Notes under the pieces: model-generated | The model's database searches: none | What the model saw: the letters and a program-made list of their open reading frames with translations, nothing else | What the model was told of the DNA's origin: nothing | Shown: piece by piece, positions 16,210-24,573 of the stretch | Layout: each line of letters opens with the position of its first letter | Position numbering within the stretch: position 1 is the stretch's first letter | Program-made: the position numbers and the translations under genes | Origin: DASUFP01 sp036274495 | Lineage (GTDB): Bacteria; Bacteroidota; Bacteroidia; AKYH767-A; OLB10 | DNA: 64,000 nt | Direction: 5' to 3' | Assembly (NCBI GenBank): GCA_036274495.1 | Contig: DASUFP010000041.1 | Location: forward strand, 1-64,000

Positions 16210-16890
16210 TTACTCCTCGCTATCCTCTCCCGTTTCGGTTGTAGCGGCTTCCGATATTTCGGTTTGCGTTGTCTCGTCAATAATCTCCGCCCCCGTATCA
16301 ACTTCGTCCTGATCGGTCTCGTCGGAGAGTTCTGAGGGAATGCCAATTTCATTTGCCTGGAGCGACTGAATATCTTTCAGTTTCGGAAGGTCTTTAACCG
16401 ACTTCAAACCAAAGTGCTCCATAAAATTTTTACTGGTAGCATAAAGTATCGGCCTACCGGGACCATCACTTTTACCCGATATGTAAATCAATTCTTTTTC
16501 CAGAAGTTTTTGAATGGAATAGTCACAGCTGACTCCCCTGATTTGCTCGAGTTCCGGTTTCGACATCGGTTGTTTGTAAGCGATAATGGCGAGTGTTTCG
16601 AGTGCGGCAGTAGAGAGTCTTTTTTTCTCTTTCATTTGCAGCATGACATGTATGGCAGAGTGAAAATCCTTCTTACTCAAAAACTGAAATCCGCCGGCAA
16701 TTTCATTTAATTCAAAAGCGTGGTCTTCGTCATTAAACTTTTCCTTCAACTGGTAAATCGCATTCATAATGTCCTCACGTTCGAGTTCCCATCCGTATGC
16801 ATTTTTCAGACATGTGATCAATTCGTCAGGTGTAATAGGTTGTTCGGCTGCAAAAATGAGCGCTTCAACGTGTTGCTTTAAAAGTTTCAT
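16210..16890 (-). CDS. scpB: Segregation and condensation protein B (ScpB)
   Basis: ScpB binds ScpA and the SMC ATPase to compact and segregate the chromosome. The protein has 226 residues with two winged-helix domains. The first reads VEALIFAAEQPITPDEL at the N-terminus. The second contains TAALETLAIIAYKQPMSKPELEQIRGV, the family signature, and GRPILYATSKNFMEHFGL. The C-terminal 45 residues are acidic and probably disordered (many Glu, Asp, Thr). It follows leuS by 36 bp on the same strand. scpA is not in the window. Confidence 0.95.
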   Translation of the reverse strand: MKLLKQHVEALIFAAEQPITPDELITCLKNAYGWELEREDIMNAIYQLKEKFNDEDHAFELNEIAGGFQFLSKKDFHSAIHVMLQMKEKKRLSTAALETLAIIAYKQPMSKPELEQIRGVSCDYSIQKLLEKELIYISGKSDGPGRPILYATSKNFMEHFGLKSVKDLPKLKDIQSLQANEIGIPSELSDETDQDEVDTGAEIIDETTQTEISEAATTETGEDSEE

Positions 16891-16926
16891 TTACTATATC
16901 GTTTTTCGGAGTTATTTGATTTATTA

Positions 16927-19698
16927 TTATACCACCACATTCACAATGCGGCCCGGCACCACAATTACTTTTTTTGGAGCATTCCCGTTCAGGTATTTTC
17001 CCATTTCACCCGCCCCGAGAACGCTTTCTTCCACTTGTTCTTTTGTCATACCCAATGGAAGTGTAATCTTGAATCGTGTTTTCCCGTTTACAGATACCGG
17101 ATACTCAAATTCATTATCTGCCAGAAAGCTTTGATTGAATATCGGAAATTGTGCATTTACAATACTTTGCTGATGGCCCATTTTACTCCATAATTCCTCT
17201 GCTATATGCGGTGCAAAAGGAGCTATCAGAATTGCAAGTGGTTCGAGTATTGAGCGTTTATTGCACTTTAGTTCCGTAAGTTCATTTACACAAATCATAA
17301 ATGAACTTACCGATGTGTTAAACGAAAACCTTTCAATGTCTTCGGTTACTTTCTTGATGGTTTTGTGCAATATTTTGAGTTCGGAAGGAGACGGAGCTTC
17401 ATCACTTACATTATAAGTTCCGTTACTAAACCAAAGCTTCCAGAATTTACGAAGAAAGTTAAACACTCCTGTAATGCCATTGGTATTCCACGGCTTGCTT
17501 TGTTCTATTGGCCCCAGAAACATCTCATACATGCGAAAACAATCGGCACCATATTGTGCTATAATGTCATCAGGACTGACTACATTCCATTTTGATTTCG
17601 ACATTTTCTCGACTTCTGTACCGCATATATATTTCCCGTCTTCCAGTTCAAACTCCGCATCGGCATATTCATCACGCCATTTGCGAAACGCATCGATATC
17701 GAGAATGTTGTTGTTTACAATATTCACATCCACATGAAGTGCTGTGGTGATAAACTTATCTTTAAATCCGTAAGAAACAAATTTGTTAGTGCCATTTATG
17801 CGGTAAACAAAACAGGAAGTCCCCTGTATCATTCCCTGGTTAATAAGTTTTTTTGCGGGCTCATCAACCTTAATTACATTAATATCAAATAAGAATTTTG
17901 TCCAGAATCTGACATACAACAAATGGCCCGTTGCATGTTCTGATCCTCCCAGATAGAGGTCCACCTGTTTCCAGTAATCAAGTGCTTCAGCTGATGCGAT
18001 TGCTTCGGTATTGTCAGGATCCATATATCTTAAAAAATACCAGGAAGAACCTGCCCATCCCGGCATTGTAGAAAGCTCGTATGAATAGTTGCCGTTGTGC
18101 TTCCATTCAATCGCCCGTCCCAGTGGCGGGTCACCGTCAGGAGTTGGGAGAAACGTATCTATTTCCGGCAAAACCAAAGGCAATTCAGATTCATTTAGAG
18201 GATAAGGAATCCCGTCGATATAATATACGGGGATGGGTTCGCCCCAATAGCGCTGCCTTCCGAAAATGGCATCCCTTAGTCTGTAATTGATTTTCCTTTC
18301 ACCGAAACCGTTTTCGGTAATCTTTTTGATCGCCAGCTGAATCGCATCCTCCACTTCAAGTCCGTTAAGAAAATCACTGTTCACCAACTGACCCGATTTA
18401 GCTTCGTATGCTTCGGATGAGACATCGCCCCCTTTTACCACTTCTATAATATCCAAATGAAAATGCGACGCAAATGCATGGTCGCGGCCGTCGTGTCCGG
18501 GGACACCCATCACAGCACCGGTTCCATATCCGGCAAGCACATAATCGCCAATCCAAACGGGAATGTTTTTCCCTGTAAAGGGATGAATAACATATGCGCC
18601 GGTAAATTGGCCCGTGACTTTTCTGACATCCGTCATGCGTTCCCTTTCACTCCGGTTCTTCGCATAGGCGACATAGTTAGCAACAGCTCCGGCATACTCA
18701 GGTGTGGTTATGTGTTCGACCAACTCGTGCTCAGGTGCAAGAGTAATAAAAGAAACACCGAAAATGGTATCAGGGCGGGTGGTAAATACTTCTATCAGGT
18801 TATTATTGGCTGGAGTTGCATCAGCAAGTTTAAAACGCACCATTGCACCCTCCGATTTCCCTATCCAGTTGCGCTGGGCTTCTTTGAGCGATTCACTCCA
18901 GTCAATGTGGTCCAGTCCTTCGAGAAGTCTTTCGGCATATGCGCTGATGCGCATACTCCATTGTTTCATTTTTTTCCGTTCAACCGGAAATCCTCCTCTT
19001 TCTGAAACGCCGTCTTTAACCTCTTCATTTGCAAGCACTGTTCCGAGTCCGGGACACCAGTTAACCATTGTTTCACTAAGGAATGCGAGACGGTACTTTA
19101 GCAACACCAGCTGTTGTTCCTTAGGTTCCATTGCGTTCCACTCGTCGGCAGTGAACGATACGGTCTCGTCACAAACAGCCTGCACCCCCTTGTTTCCGGA
19201 ACGGCTAAAGATGCTTATGAGTGACGCTATCGGCTCGGCTTTACCTGAAGCAACATTATACCAGGAGCCGAAGAGTTTTAAAAAAATCCATTGTGTCCAA
19301 CGGTAATAGGAAGGGTCGCTTGTGCGCACCTCTCTTGACCAATCGTAGGCAAAGCCCATACGGTCGAGCTGGTTGCGATACCTCTCAATATTGTTAAGGG
19401 TTGTAACGGCAGGGTGCTGTCCGGTTTGAATGGCATATTGCTCGGCCGGAAGTCCGAATGAATCGTACCCCATCGGATGCAAAACATTGAATCCCCTGAG
19501 GCGCTTATACCTTGAGAAAATATCTGAAGCGATGTACCCTAACGGATGACCGACGTGCAATCCGGCACCGGAAGGATAGGGAAACATGTCGAGTACGTAA
19601 TATTTCTCCCGGGAAGTGTCGGTTTCAACCTTATACGTTCCGGACTCCCGCCAGCTTTGTTGCCATTTTTCTTCTATTTCCCTGAAATTATACTCCAT
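16927..19698 (-). CDS. leuS: Leucyl-tRNA synthetase
   Basis: Charges tRNA-Leu and edits mischarged products. It is 923 residues, longer than the 860 or so of E. coli. The class I HIGH motif is HVGH (48-51, in GAGLHVGHPLGY) and KMSKS appears as EKMSKSKWN. The editing domain carries FTTRPDTIFGVSF and the GAVMGVPGHDGRDHAFA segment. Extra length comes from two insertions. One of about 50 residues follows FLKLFGSWYN (roughly 147-195). The other is a leucine-specific domain before KMSKS (FVYRINGTNKFVSYGFKDKF and onward). Both occur in Bacteroidota enzymes. A near-consensus -7 box (TATCTTCG, 19723-19730, minus strand) lies 25 bp upstream. Confidence 0.98.
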   Translation of the reverse strand: MEYNFREIEEKWQQSWRESGTYKVETDTSREKYYVLDMFPYPSGAGLHVGHPLGYIASDIFSRYKRLRGFNVLHPMGYDSFGLPAEQYAIQTGQHPAVTTLNNIERYRNQLDRMGFAYDWSREVRTSDPSYYRWTQWIFLKLFGSWYNVASGKAEPIASLISIFSRSGNKGVQAVCDETVSFTADEWNAMEPKEQQLVLLKYRLAFLSETMVNWCPGLGTVLANEEVKDGVSERGGFPVERKKMKQWSMRISAYAERLLEGLDHIDWSESLKEAQRNWIGKSEGAMVRFKLADATPANNNLIEVFTTRPDTIFGVSFITLAPEHELVEHITTPEYAGAVANYVAYAKNRSERERMTDVRKVTGQFTGAYVIHPFTGKNIPVWIGDYVLAGYGTGAVMGVPGHDGRDHAFASHFHLDIIEVVKGGDVSSEAYEAKSGQLVNSDFLNGLEVEDAIQLAIKKITENGFGERKINYRLRDAIFGRQRYWGEPIPVYYIDGIPYPLNESELPLVLPEIDTFLPTPDGDPPLGRAIEWKHNGNYSYELSTMPGWAGSSWYFLRYMDPDNTEAIASAEALDYWKQVDLYLGGSEHATGHLLYVRFWTKFLFDINVIKVDEPAKKLINQGMIQGTSCFVYRINGTNKFVSYGFKDKFITTALHVDVNIVNNNILDIDAFRKWRDEYADAEFELEDGKYICGTEVEKMSKSKWNVVSPDDIIAQYGADCFRMYEMFLGPIEQSKPWNTNGITGVFNFLRKFWKLWFSNGTYNVSDEAPSPSELKILHKTIKKVTEDIERFSFNTSVSSFMICVNELTELKCNKRSILEPLAILIAPFAPHIAEELWSKMGHQQSIVNAQFPIFNQSFLADNEFEYPVSVNGKTRFKITLPLGMTKEQVEESVLGAGEMGKYLNGNAPKKVIVVPGRIVNVVV

Positions 19699-19808
19699 CT
19701 TCCATTGTTTAAAACGGGCCTACGAAGATAGCAAAAACAGTGGTTCCGACTGCTTTGCCACCTGTTAACAGTCAGACTAAAAGGCCGTTAAATTGACCCT
19801 GAAAAACC

Positions 19809-19816
19809 CTACTTTT
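19809..19816 (+). promoter_or_regulatory. -7 box for the ftsX operon; fixes the start codon
   Basis: TACTTTTG is a full TAnnTTTG match. It lies inside the longest ftsX frame, which opens at a TTG at 19793. A promoter here means translation begins downstream, at ATG 19835. The -33 element is weak. Confidence 0.5.
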
Positions 19817-19834
19817 GTGGCGCCCGACCCAAAA

Positions 19835-20710
19835 ATGACGCTACAATCCGGAAAAATGGCCCGCAAAACCCTGCGGACCTCCTACATATCAACCGTTATC
19901 AGTATAGCGCTGGTCCTCTTTATGATAGGGACGCTTGGGGTTTTGGTATTACATGCCAACCGGTTATCCAATTATTTGAAGGAGAACATTCAGCTGAATG
20001 TTACCTTGCTTCCGGACGCAGGCGACCAGGATATTGAAAAATTACGGCAAACCCTTAAAAGTTCACCTGCAATACTTGATTTTGAGTATGTTACCAAGGA
20101 CTCGGCAGCTGCGCAGCTTACACGTGAGCTGGGTGAGGATTTTGTATCGTTTTTAGGCTACAATCCATTGTTAGCGACATTTGATATCAGGCTCAATGCC
20201 GATTATGCGCAAACAGACAGTATTAATCGTCTCAAATCGATAATCAGTTCCTCGCCGGCTGTTAAAGAAATACATTATCAGGAATCGCTCATACATTCGA
20301 TCAACAAGAACGTCAGGACACTTGCCTTGATTATTTTAGGATTCAGTGCCTTGCTGTTATTTATTGCCGCCGCTCTTATCAACAACACCATTCGTATTTC
20401 GCTCTACTCAAAAAGGATGCTTATCAAAAGCATGAAGCTGGTTGGTGCAACGAGGGGTTTTATCAGAAAACCGTTTATGATAAGTGGTATTAAACAGGGC
20501 GTTTATGGTGCTGTAATAGCCAACTTGTTACTTGCCGGCATTTTGTATCTCGCCCGGGTTAAAATCCCCGAACTGGGAGCTATTCAGGATATTAATATGC
20601 TGCTTGTATTAATGGGCGGGGTTACCCTTATGGGAATATTCATTTCAGCAGTAAGCACACTGCTTGCCGTTAATAAGTACCTTCGTAAAAACTCAGAAGA
20701 CCTTTACTAA
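19835..20710 (+). CDS. ftsX: Cell-division protein FtsX (permease-like)
   Basis: FtsX works with the ATPase FtsE to activate septal murein hydrolases. The 291-residue protein has the FtsX layout. TM1 is ISIALVLFMIGTLGVLVLHA. An extracellular domain follows (about 45-155, with LNVTLLPDA and YVTKDSAAAQLTRELGEDF). Three more TMs sit in the C-terminal half, with the conserved IKSMKLVGATRGFIRKPFM coupling helix between TM2 and TM3. I start at ATG 19835 because a promoter box lies at 19809-19816. The next Met (MARKTL) is also possible. ftsE is not adjacent. Head of the run ftsX-DUF3098-uppP-truB. Confidence 0.93.
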   Translation: MTLQSGKMARKTLRTSYISTVISIALVLFMIGTLGVLVLHANRLSNYLKENIQLNVTLLPDAGDQDIEKLRQTLKSSPAILDFEYVTKDSAAAQLTRELGEDFVSFLGYNPLLATFDIRLNADYAQTDSINRLKSIISSSPAVKEIHYQESLIHSINKNVRTLALIILGFSALLLFIAAALINNTIRISLYSKRMLIKSMKLVGATRGFIRKPFMISGIKQGVYGAVIANLLLAGILYLARVKIPELGAIQDINMLLVLMGGVTLMGIFISAVSTLLAVNKYLRKNSEDLY

Positions 20711-20720
20711 AACTAAAACC

Positions 20721-20969
20721 ATGAGTAAAGTTAACAAAGAAAAAGTCAAAGGCGATTTCGCTTTCGGCAGAACCAATTACATCCTGATGCTTGCAGGTGT
20801 CGGGCTGATTGTTCTGGGATTTATCCTCATGTCAGGAGGTGGCACCGACAATCCGAATGAATTTAATGAAGCTGTATTCAGCACCCGCCGGATTACTATT
20901 GCGCCGATAGTTGTACTTGCCGGTTTTGCACTTGAAGTATTTGCCATTGTAAAAAAAGCAAACGACTGA
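20721..20969 (+). CDS. DUF3098 small membrane protein
   Basis: An 82-residue protein with two hydrophobic helices (YILMLAGVGLIVLGFILM and ITIAPIVVLAGFALEVFAIV) joined by GGGTDNPNEFNEAVFSTRR. The FGRTNYILMLAG and FSTRRITIAPIVVL phrases are the family signature. DUF3098 is found in Bacteroidota, nearly always between ftsX and uppP, so a cell-envelope role is likely; the activity is unknown. I start at ATG 20721, since the longer frame overlaps ftsX without support. It is 10 bp from both neighbours. Confidence 0.92.
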   Translation: MSKVNKEKVKGDFAFGRTNYILMLAGVGLIVLGFILMSGGGTDNPNEFNEAVFSTRRITIAPIVVLAGFALEVFAIVKKAND

Positions 20970-20979
20970 ATTCTGAAAT

Positions 20980-21777
20980 ATGACAACCTGGGAAGCTGTT
21001 ATTCTTGGCATTATTGAAGGTATTACCGAATTTCTTCCTGTCTCTTCAACAGGACATATGATAATTGCTTCATCGCTGATGGGAATAGCTGAAGACAGTT
21101 TCACAAAAACATTTACTGTCAGCATTCAGTTTGGCGCGATACTATCGGTTGTGATTCTTTATTGGAAACGGTTTTTCCAGTCTGTCGATTTTTATCTGAA
21201 ACTTTTTGTCGCTTTTATTCCCGCGGTTGTTTTCGGAATGTTGCTTAACGACTGGATTGATTCATTGCTTGGCAACGTAGCTGTGGTTGCATTTATGTTG
21301 CTTGCCGGGGGAATTTTTCTGGTTTTTATGGATAAGTTCATCAAGGAAAAAACAGAAATGACAGATGATGATATATCATACAAATCTGCATTTAAGATCG
21401 GAATGTTTCAGATTATGGCAATGGTGCCCGGCGTATCGAGATCTGCTGCCACAATAATTGGAGGGCTTGTTCAGGGATTGTCGCGTAAAACCGCAGCGGA
21501 GTTTTCATTTTTCCTGGCTGTGCCAACGATGTTTGCCGCAATGGTGTACAAAATTTTTAAGTTCTACAAATCGGGGGTTATTATTCAGCAGGAACAAATT
21601 TCTTTATTGCTGATAGGTAACCTTATTGCTTTTATTGTTGCCATTCTTGCGATCCGGTCGTTTATTGGAGTAATCACAAAATACGGCCTCAAAGTTTACG
21701 GTTATTACCGCATCGTTGTCGGTGTTTTGATCATTCTCATGATGATAATGGGAGTAGATCTGAAACTTGTGGATTAA
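20980..21777 (+). CDS. uppP: Undecaprenyl-diphosphatase UppP (BacA type)
   Basis: It removes one phosphate from undecaprenyl diphosphate to recycle the lipid carrier for peptidoglycan and surface glycans, and gives bacitracin resistance. The 265-residue membrane protein carries both catalytic signatures: EGITEFLPVSSTGHM near the N-terminus (residues 12-26) and PGVSRSAATI in the middle (about 148-157). Hydrophobic helices continue to the end. It is 10 bp behind the DUF3098 gene and 6 bp ahead of truB, a conserved Bacteroidota order. Confidence 0.97.
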   Translation: MTTWEAVILGIIEGITEFLPVSSTGHMIIASSLMGIAEDSFTKTFTVSIQFGAILSVVILYWKRFFQSVDFYLKLFVAFIPAVVFGMLLNDWIDSLLGNVAVVAFMLLAGGIFLVFMDKFIKEKTEMTDDDISYKSAFKIGMFQIMAMVPGVSRSAATIIGGLVQGLSRKTAAEFSFFLAVPTMFAAMVYKIFKFYKSGVIIQQEQISLLLIGNLIAFIVAILAIRSFIGVITKYGLKVYGYYRIVVGVLIILMMIMGVDLKLVD

Positions 21778-21783
21778 TTCCTG

Positions 21784-22467
21784 ATGGATTTCGAAAACGG
21801 TGAGGTCCTTTTATTTGACAAGCCCTACAAGTGGACTTCTTTTGATCTTGTCCGCAAAATAAGATATGTTACAAAAACCAAAAAAGTAGGACATGCGGGC
21901 ACACTTGATCCGCTTGCCACAGGGCTGCTCATTATTTGCACAGGCAAAAAGACCAAAATAATAGATCAGATTCAGGGACAGGAAAAGGAGTATACCGGTT
22001 CTTTTTTCCTGGGCGCGACTACTCCTTGTTTCGATAAGGAACAGCCTGTAAACAATACCTTCCCTACCGATCATATAGGCAAAGCCGATATCCTCAAAGC
22101 CGCCGATCATTTTTGCGGAGAATTGCTTCAGATGCCTCCACCCTTTTCTGCCATACGCGTAGGTGGCAAGCGTGCTTACGAATTAGCACGACAGGGCAAA
22201 GAAGTCCCGCTGGAGCCGCGAAAAGTTACCATAACCACTTTTCAGATCACCTCCATTGAGTTGCCGCTTATCCATTTCAAAATTGTGTGCAGCAAGGGAA
22301 CGTATATCCGGTCGCTGGCAAATGATTTTGGTGTCTACCTTAAAAGTGGTGCTTACCTGAATGAGCTGTGCCGGACCAGGATTGGAATATATTCACTGGA
22401 AAATGCCACAAGCCCTGAAACATTTGAAGTTGCGGTGAAGGCCGCCAGAAATAGCATATCTGATTGA
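21784..22467 (+). CDS. truB: tRNA pseudouridine(55) synthase TruB
   Basis: It makes pseudouridine-55 in the T loop of tRNAs. The 227-residue protein has the motif KVGHAGTLDPLATGLL with the catalytic Asp42. Later signatures are GELLQMPPPFSAIRVGGKRAYELAR and CSKGTYIRSLANDFG. The usual C-terminal PUA-like part is short, as in other Bacteroidota. The gap to uppP is 6 bp; a 209-bp gap with a promoter separates it from queA. Confidence 0.97.
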   Translation: MDFENGEVLLFDKPYKWTSFDLVRKIRYVTKTKKVGHAGTLDPLATGLLIICTGKKTKIIDQIQGQEKEYTGSFFLGATTPCFDKEQPVNNTFPTDHIGKADILKAADHFCGELLQMPPPFSAIRVGGKRAYELARQGKEVPLEPRKVTITTFQITSIELPLIHFKIVCSKGTYIRSLANDFGVYLKSGAYLNELCRTRIGIYSLENATSPETFEVAVKAARNSISD

Positions 22468-22598
22468 TATACTGTCTTTTGTGTTCTGTACGCGGATTGT
22501 TTTAAATCATCTTAATGTCTGATTTTCAGGTGATTTGAAAATCCGATTTTTGGCGATTTTGTTAATTTTGTGGTTCATTTTCAGCTAATTATAAGCCG

Positions 22599-22633
22599 TT
22601 TTGCTGAAACGGCCTGAACCTGTACTATCTTTG
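22599..22633 (+). promoter_or_regulatory. Bacteroidota promoter for queA-ispD
   Basis: TTTTG (22599-22603), then TATCTTTG (22626-22633), a full -7 match with a 22-bp spacer. The queA ATG is 43 bp further on. Confidence 0.65.
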
Positions 22634-22676
22634 CACCCCGTTTTTAACGGATTTACTATTTAACATCACAACCTGT

Positions 22677-23726
22677 ATGAAACTGTCCCAGTTTAAATTC
22701 AACATCAGTGAAAATTTACTTGCCAACCACCCCTCAGCAAATCGGGACGAATCGCGTTTGATGGTTGTTGACCGTTCAACGGGAAAAATTGAACATAAGG
22801 TTTTCAAGGATATCCTCAATTATTTCAGCGAGGATGATGTAATGATTTTGAACAATACCCGGGTATTTCCTGCCAGATTGTATGGTAACAAGGAAAAAAC
22901 CGGTGCCAAGATTGAGGTTTTTCTGTTGCGTGAACTTAACAGGGAAAGCAAACTCTGGGATGTACTGGTTGATCCGGCACGAAAAATCAGGATCGGCAAC
23001 AAGTTATACTTCGGTGAAAATGATATGCTGGTTGCCGAAGTAATCGACAACACCACCTCAAGAGGGAGAACTCTCCGCTTTCTTTTTGATGGAACGCCTG
23101 AAGAGTTTCGTAATACCATTGAAATTCTCGGTCATACTCCTTTGCCAAAATATATCAAGCGTAAAGCGGAACCTGCCGACAAGGATCGCTACCAGACTGT
23201 TTTTGCAAAACATGAAGGAGCGGTTGCAGCACCCACGGCGGGATTGCATTTCAGCAGGGAGCTGCTAAAGCGGCTGGAGCTGAAAGGTGTCCACATGGCT
23301 GAAGTAACTTTACACGTAGGCCTTGGTACTTTCAGGCCGGTAGAAGTTGAGGATTTAACCAAGCACAAGATGGATTCGGAACAGTTTATCATTCCTCAAT
23401 CTGCGTCCGATATTGTAAATAAAGCAAAAGCAAAGAAGAAGCGTATTTGTGCTATCGGTACTACCAGTATGCGTGCAATCGAGTCATCGGTGAGTACCAT
23501 GGGTGAATTAAAACCTGCATCGGGATGGACAAACAAGTTTATTTTTCCTCCTTATGATTTTTCAGTTGCCAATTGCATGGTGACTAATTTCCATATGCCT
23601 GAATCTACTTTGTTAATGATGACAGCCGCTTTTGGCGGATACGATTTGATAATGCAGGCATATAAAACCGCCATCAAAGAAAAATATCGCTTTTTCAGTT
23701 ATGGCGATGCGATGCTTATTATCTGA
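22677..23726 (+). CDS. queA: S-adenosylmethionine:tRNA ribosyltransferase-isomerase QueA
   Basis: QueA transfers the ribosyl part of SAM to preQ1 in tRNA, making epoxyqueuosine, the substrate of QueG. The protein has 349 residues, normal for the family. Signatures are NTRVFPARLYGNK, GATAKIEVFLL-like GAKIEVFLLREL, GHTPLPKYIKR, YQTVFAKHEGAVAAPTAGLH, VTLHVGLGTFRPV and FHMPESTLLMM. It has its own promoter and is followed 9 bp later by ispD. Confidence 0.97.
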   Translation: MKLSQFKFNISENLLANHPSANRDESRLMVVDRSTGKIEHKVFKDILNYFSEDDVMILNNTRVFPARLYGNKEKTGAKIEVFLLRELNRESKLWDVLVDPARKIRIGNKLYFGENDMLVAEVIDNTTSRGRTLRFLFDGTPEEFRNTIEILGHTPLPKYIKRKAEPADKDRYQTVFAKHEGAVAAPTAGLHFSRELLKRLELKGVHMAEVTLHVGLGTFRPVEVEDLTKHKMDSEQFIIPQSASDIVNKAKAKKKRICAIGTTSMRAIESSVSTMGELKPASGWTNKFIFPPYDFSVANCMVTNFHMPESTLLMMTAAFGGYDLIMQAYKTAIKEKYRFFSYGDAMLII

Positions 23727-23735
23727 TAACAGCTA

Positions 23736-24395
23736 TTGAAAAAGTTCGCTGTACTGGTAGCCGGCGGGCATGGGGCCCGAATGGGAAATGAACTTCCTAA
23801 ACAGTTTTTACCCCTTTGCGGAAAGCCCATTTTACTGCAAACGCTGTTAAAATTCGCCGATGAAGCGGACGAAATACTGCTTGTTCTGCCGGCTTCCCAT
23901 ATAGACTTCTGGAACGATCAGCAGTTGCATTTTGATACGCATGTGCAACACCGTGTAGTTGCCGGAGGAAATACCCGTACCGAATCGGTAAAAAACGCTC
24001 TTTCGGTTTTACCTGAACAGGGAGTTGTTGCCATCCACGATGCTGTAAGACCTTTAGTTTCCAAAAGTTTAATTCAGGCAGCCTTTGCGACTGCTGTCCA
24101 ATATGGCAGTGCCGTACCCATGATTGAAGTCAGAGAATCGCTTCGCATCAAGAAAGGAACCGATACGGTTGCTGTAAACCGTGAAGATTATTTGGCTGTG
24201 CAAACTCCCCAGTGTTTTGATTTATCCCGAATCAAGACTGCATATAAATCACTTGAAAGCACCTATTCGGATGATGCAAGCGTATTTAGTGCAGCAGGAA
24301 ATAAAATCAAATCAATAAAAGGGGATCCTTCCAATATAAAAATTACCTATAAGGAAGATTTGCTGTTTGCAACTGCCTATCTGCAACAGGCCTGA
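23736..24395 (+). CDS. ispD: 2-C-methyl-D-erythritol 4-phosphate cytidylyltransferase IspD
   Basis: IspD couples CTP to MEP in the non-mevalonate isoprenoid pathway, the same pathway as Dxs at 46997-48916. The 219-residue protein has the nucleotide loop VAGGHGARMGNELPKQFLPL with the conserved Arg and Lys. VAIHDAVRPLV and the ending KITYKEDLLFATAYL also fit the family. The start is TTG (23736-23738), as no ATG lies near and the N-terminus KKFAVLVAGG fits the family exactly. It is 9 bp after queA, so probably co-transcribed. Confidence 0.96.
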   Translation: MKKFAVLVAGGHGARMGNELPKQFLPLCGKPILLQTLLKFADEADEILLVLPASHIDFWNDQQLHFDTHVQHRVVAGGNTRTESVKNALSVLPEQGVVAIHDAVRPLVSKSLIQAAFATAVQYGSAVPMIEVRESLRIKKGTDTVAVNREDYLAVQTPQCFDLSRIKTAYKSLESTYSDDASVFSAAGNKIKSIKGDPSNIKITYKEDLLFATAYLQQA

Positions 24396-24491
24396 TAAAT
24401 GAGAGGGAATGATTTCCTCGCGAATATCATTCTATGATAACTTTCCTGTTTTTTATGCGTTTAACAAAGCCACAGGGAACGTTTTCATAGA

Positions 24492-24522
24492 CTCTTTTAA
24501 CATTTCAATGTTAAAAACAGAG
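24492..24522 (+). promoter_or_regulatory. Inverted repeat upstream of the D,D-carboxypeptidase gene
   Basis: A 9-bp perfect stem TTTTAACAT/ATGTTAAAA with loop TTCA, extended by CTC/GAG after a small bulge. It lies 52 bp before ATG 24574. It could be an operator or a weak terminator of ispD; there is no run of T after it, so an operator is slightly favoured. Confidence 0.3.
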
Positions 24523-24573
24523 TGAAACACAACCTGTTATACCTGGATATTATAGGTAAACTTGCCGGAGAAA

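Noticed and set aside
18457..19306. Long plus-strand frames (182 and 200 residues) inside leuS
   Set aside because: They are antisense shadows of a confident gene, with Cys/Ser/Arg-rich unlikely composition.
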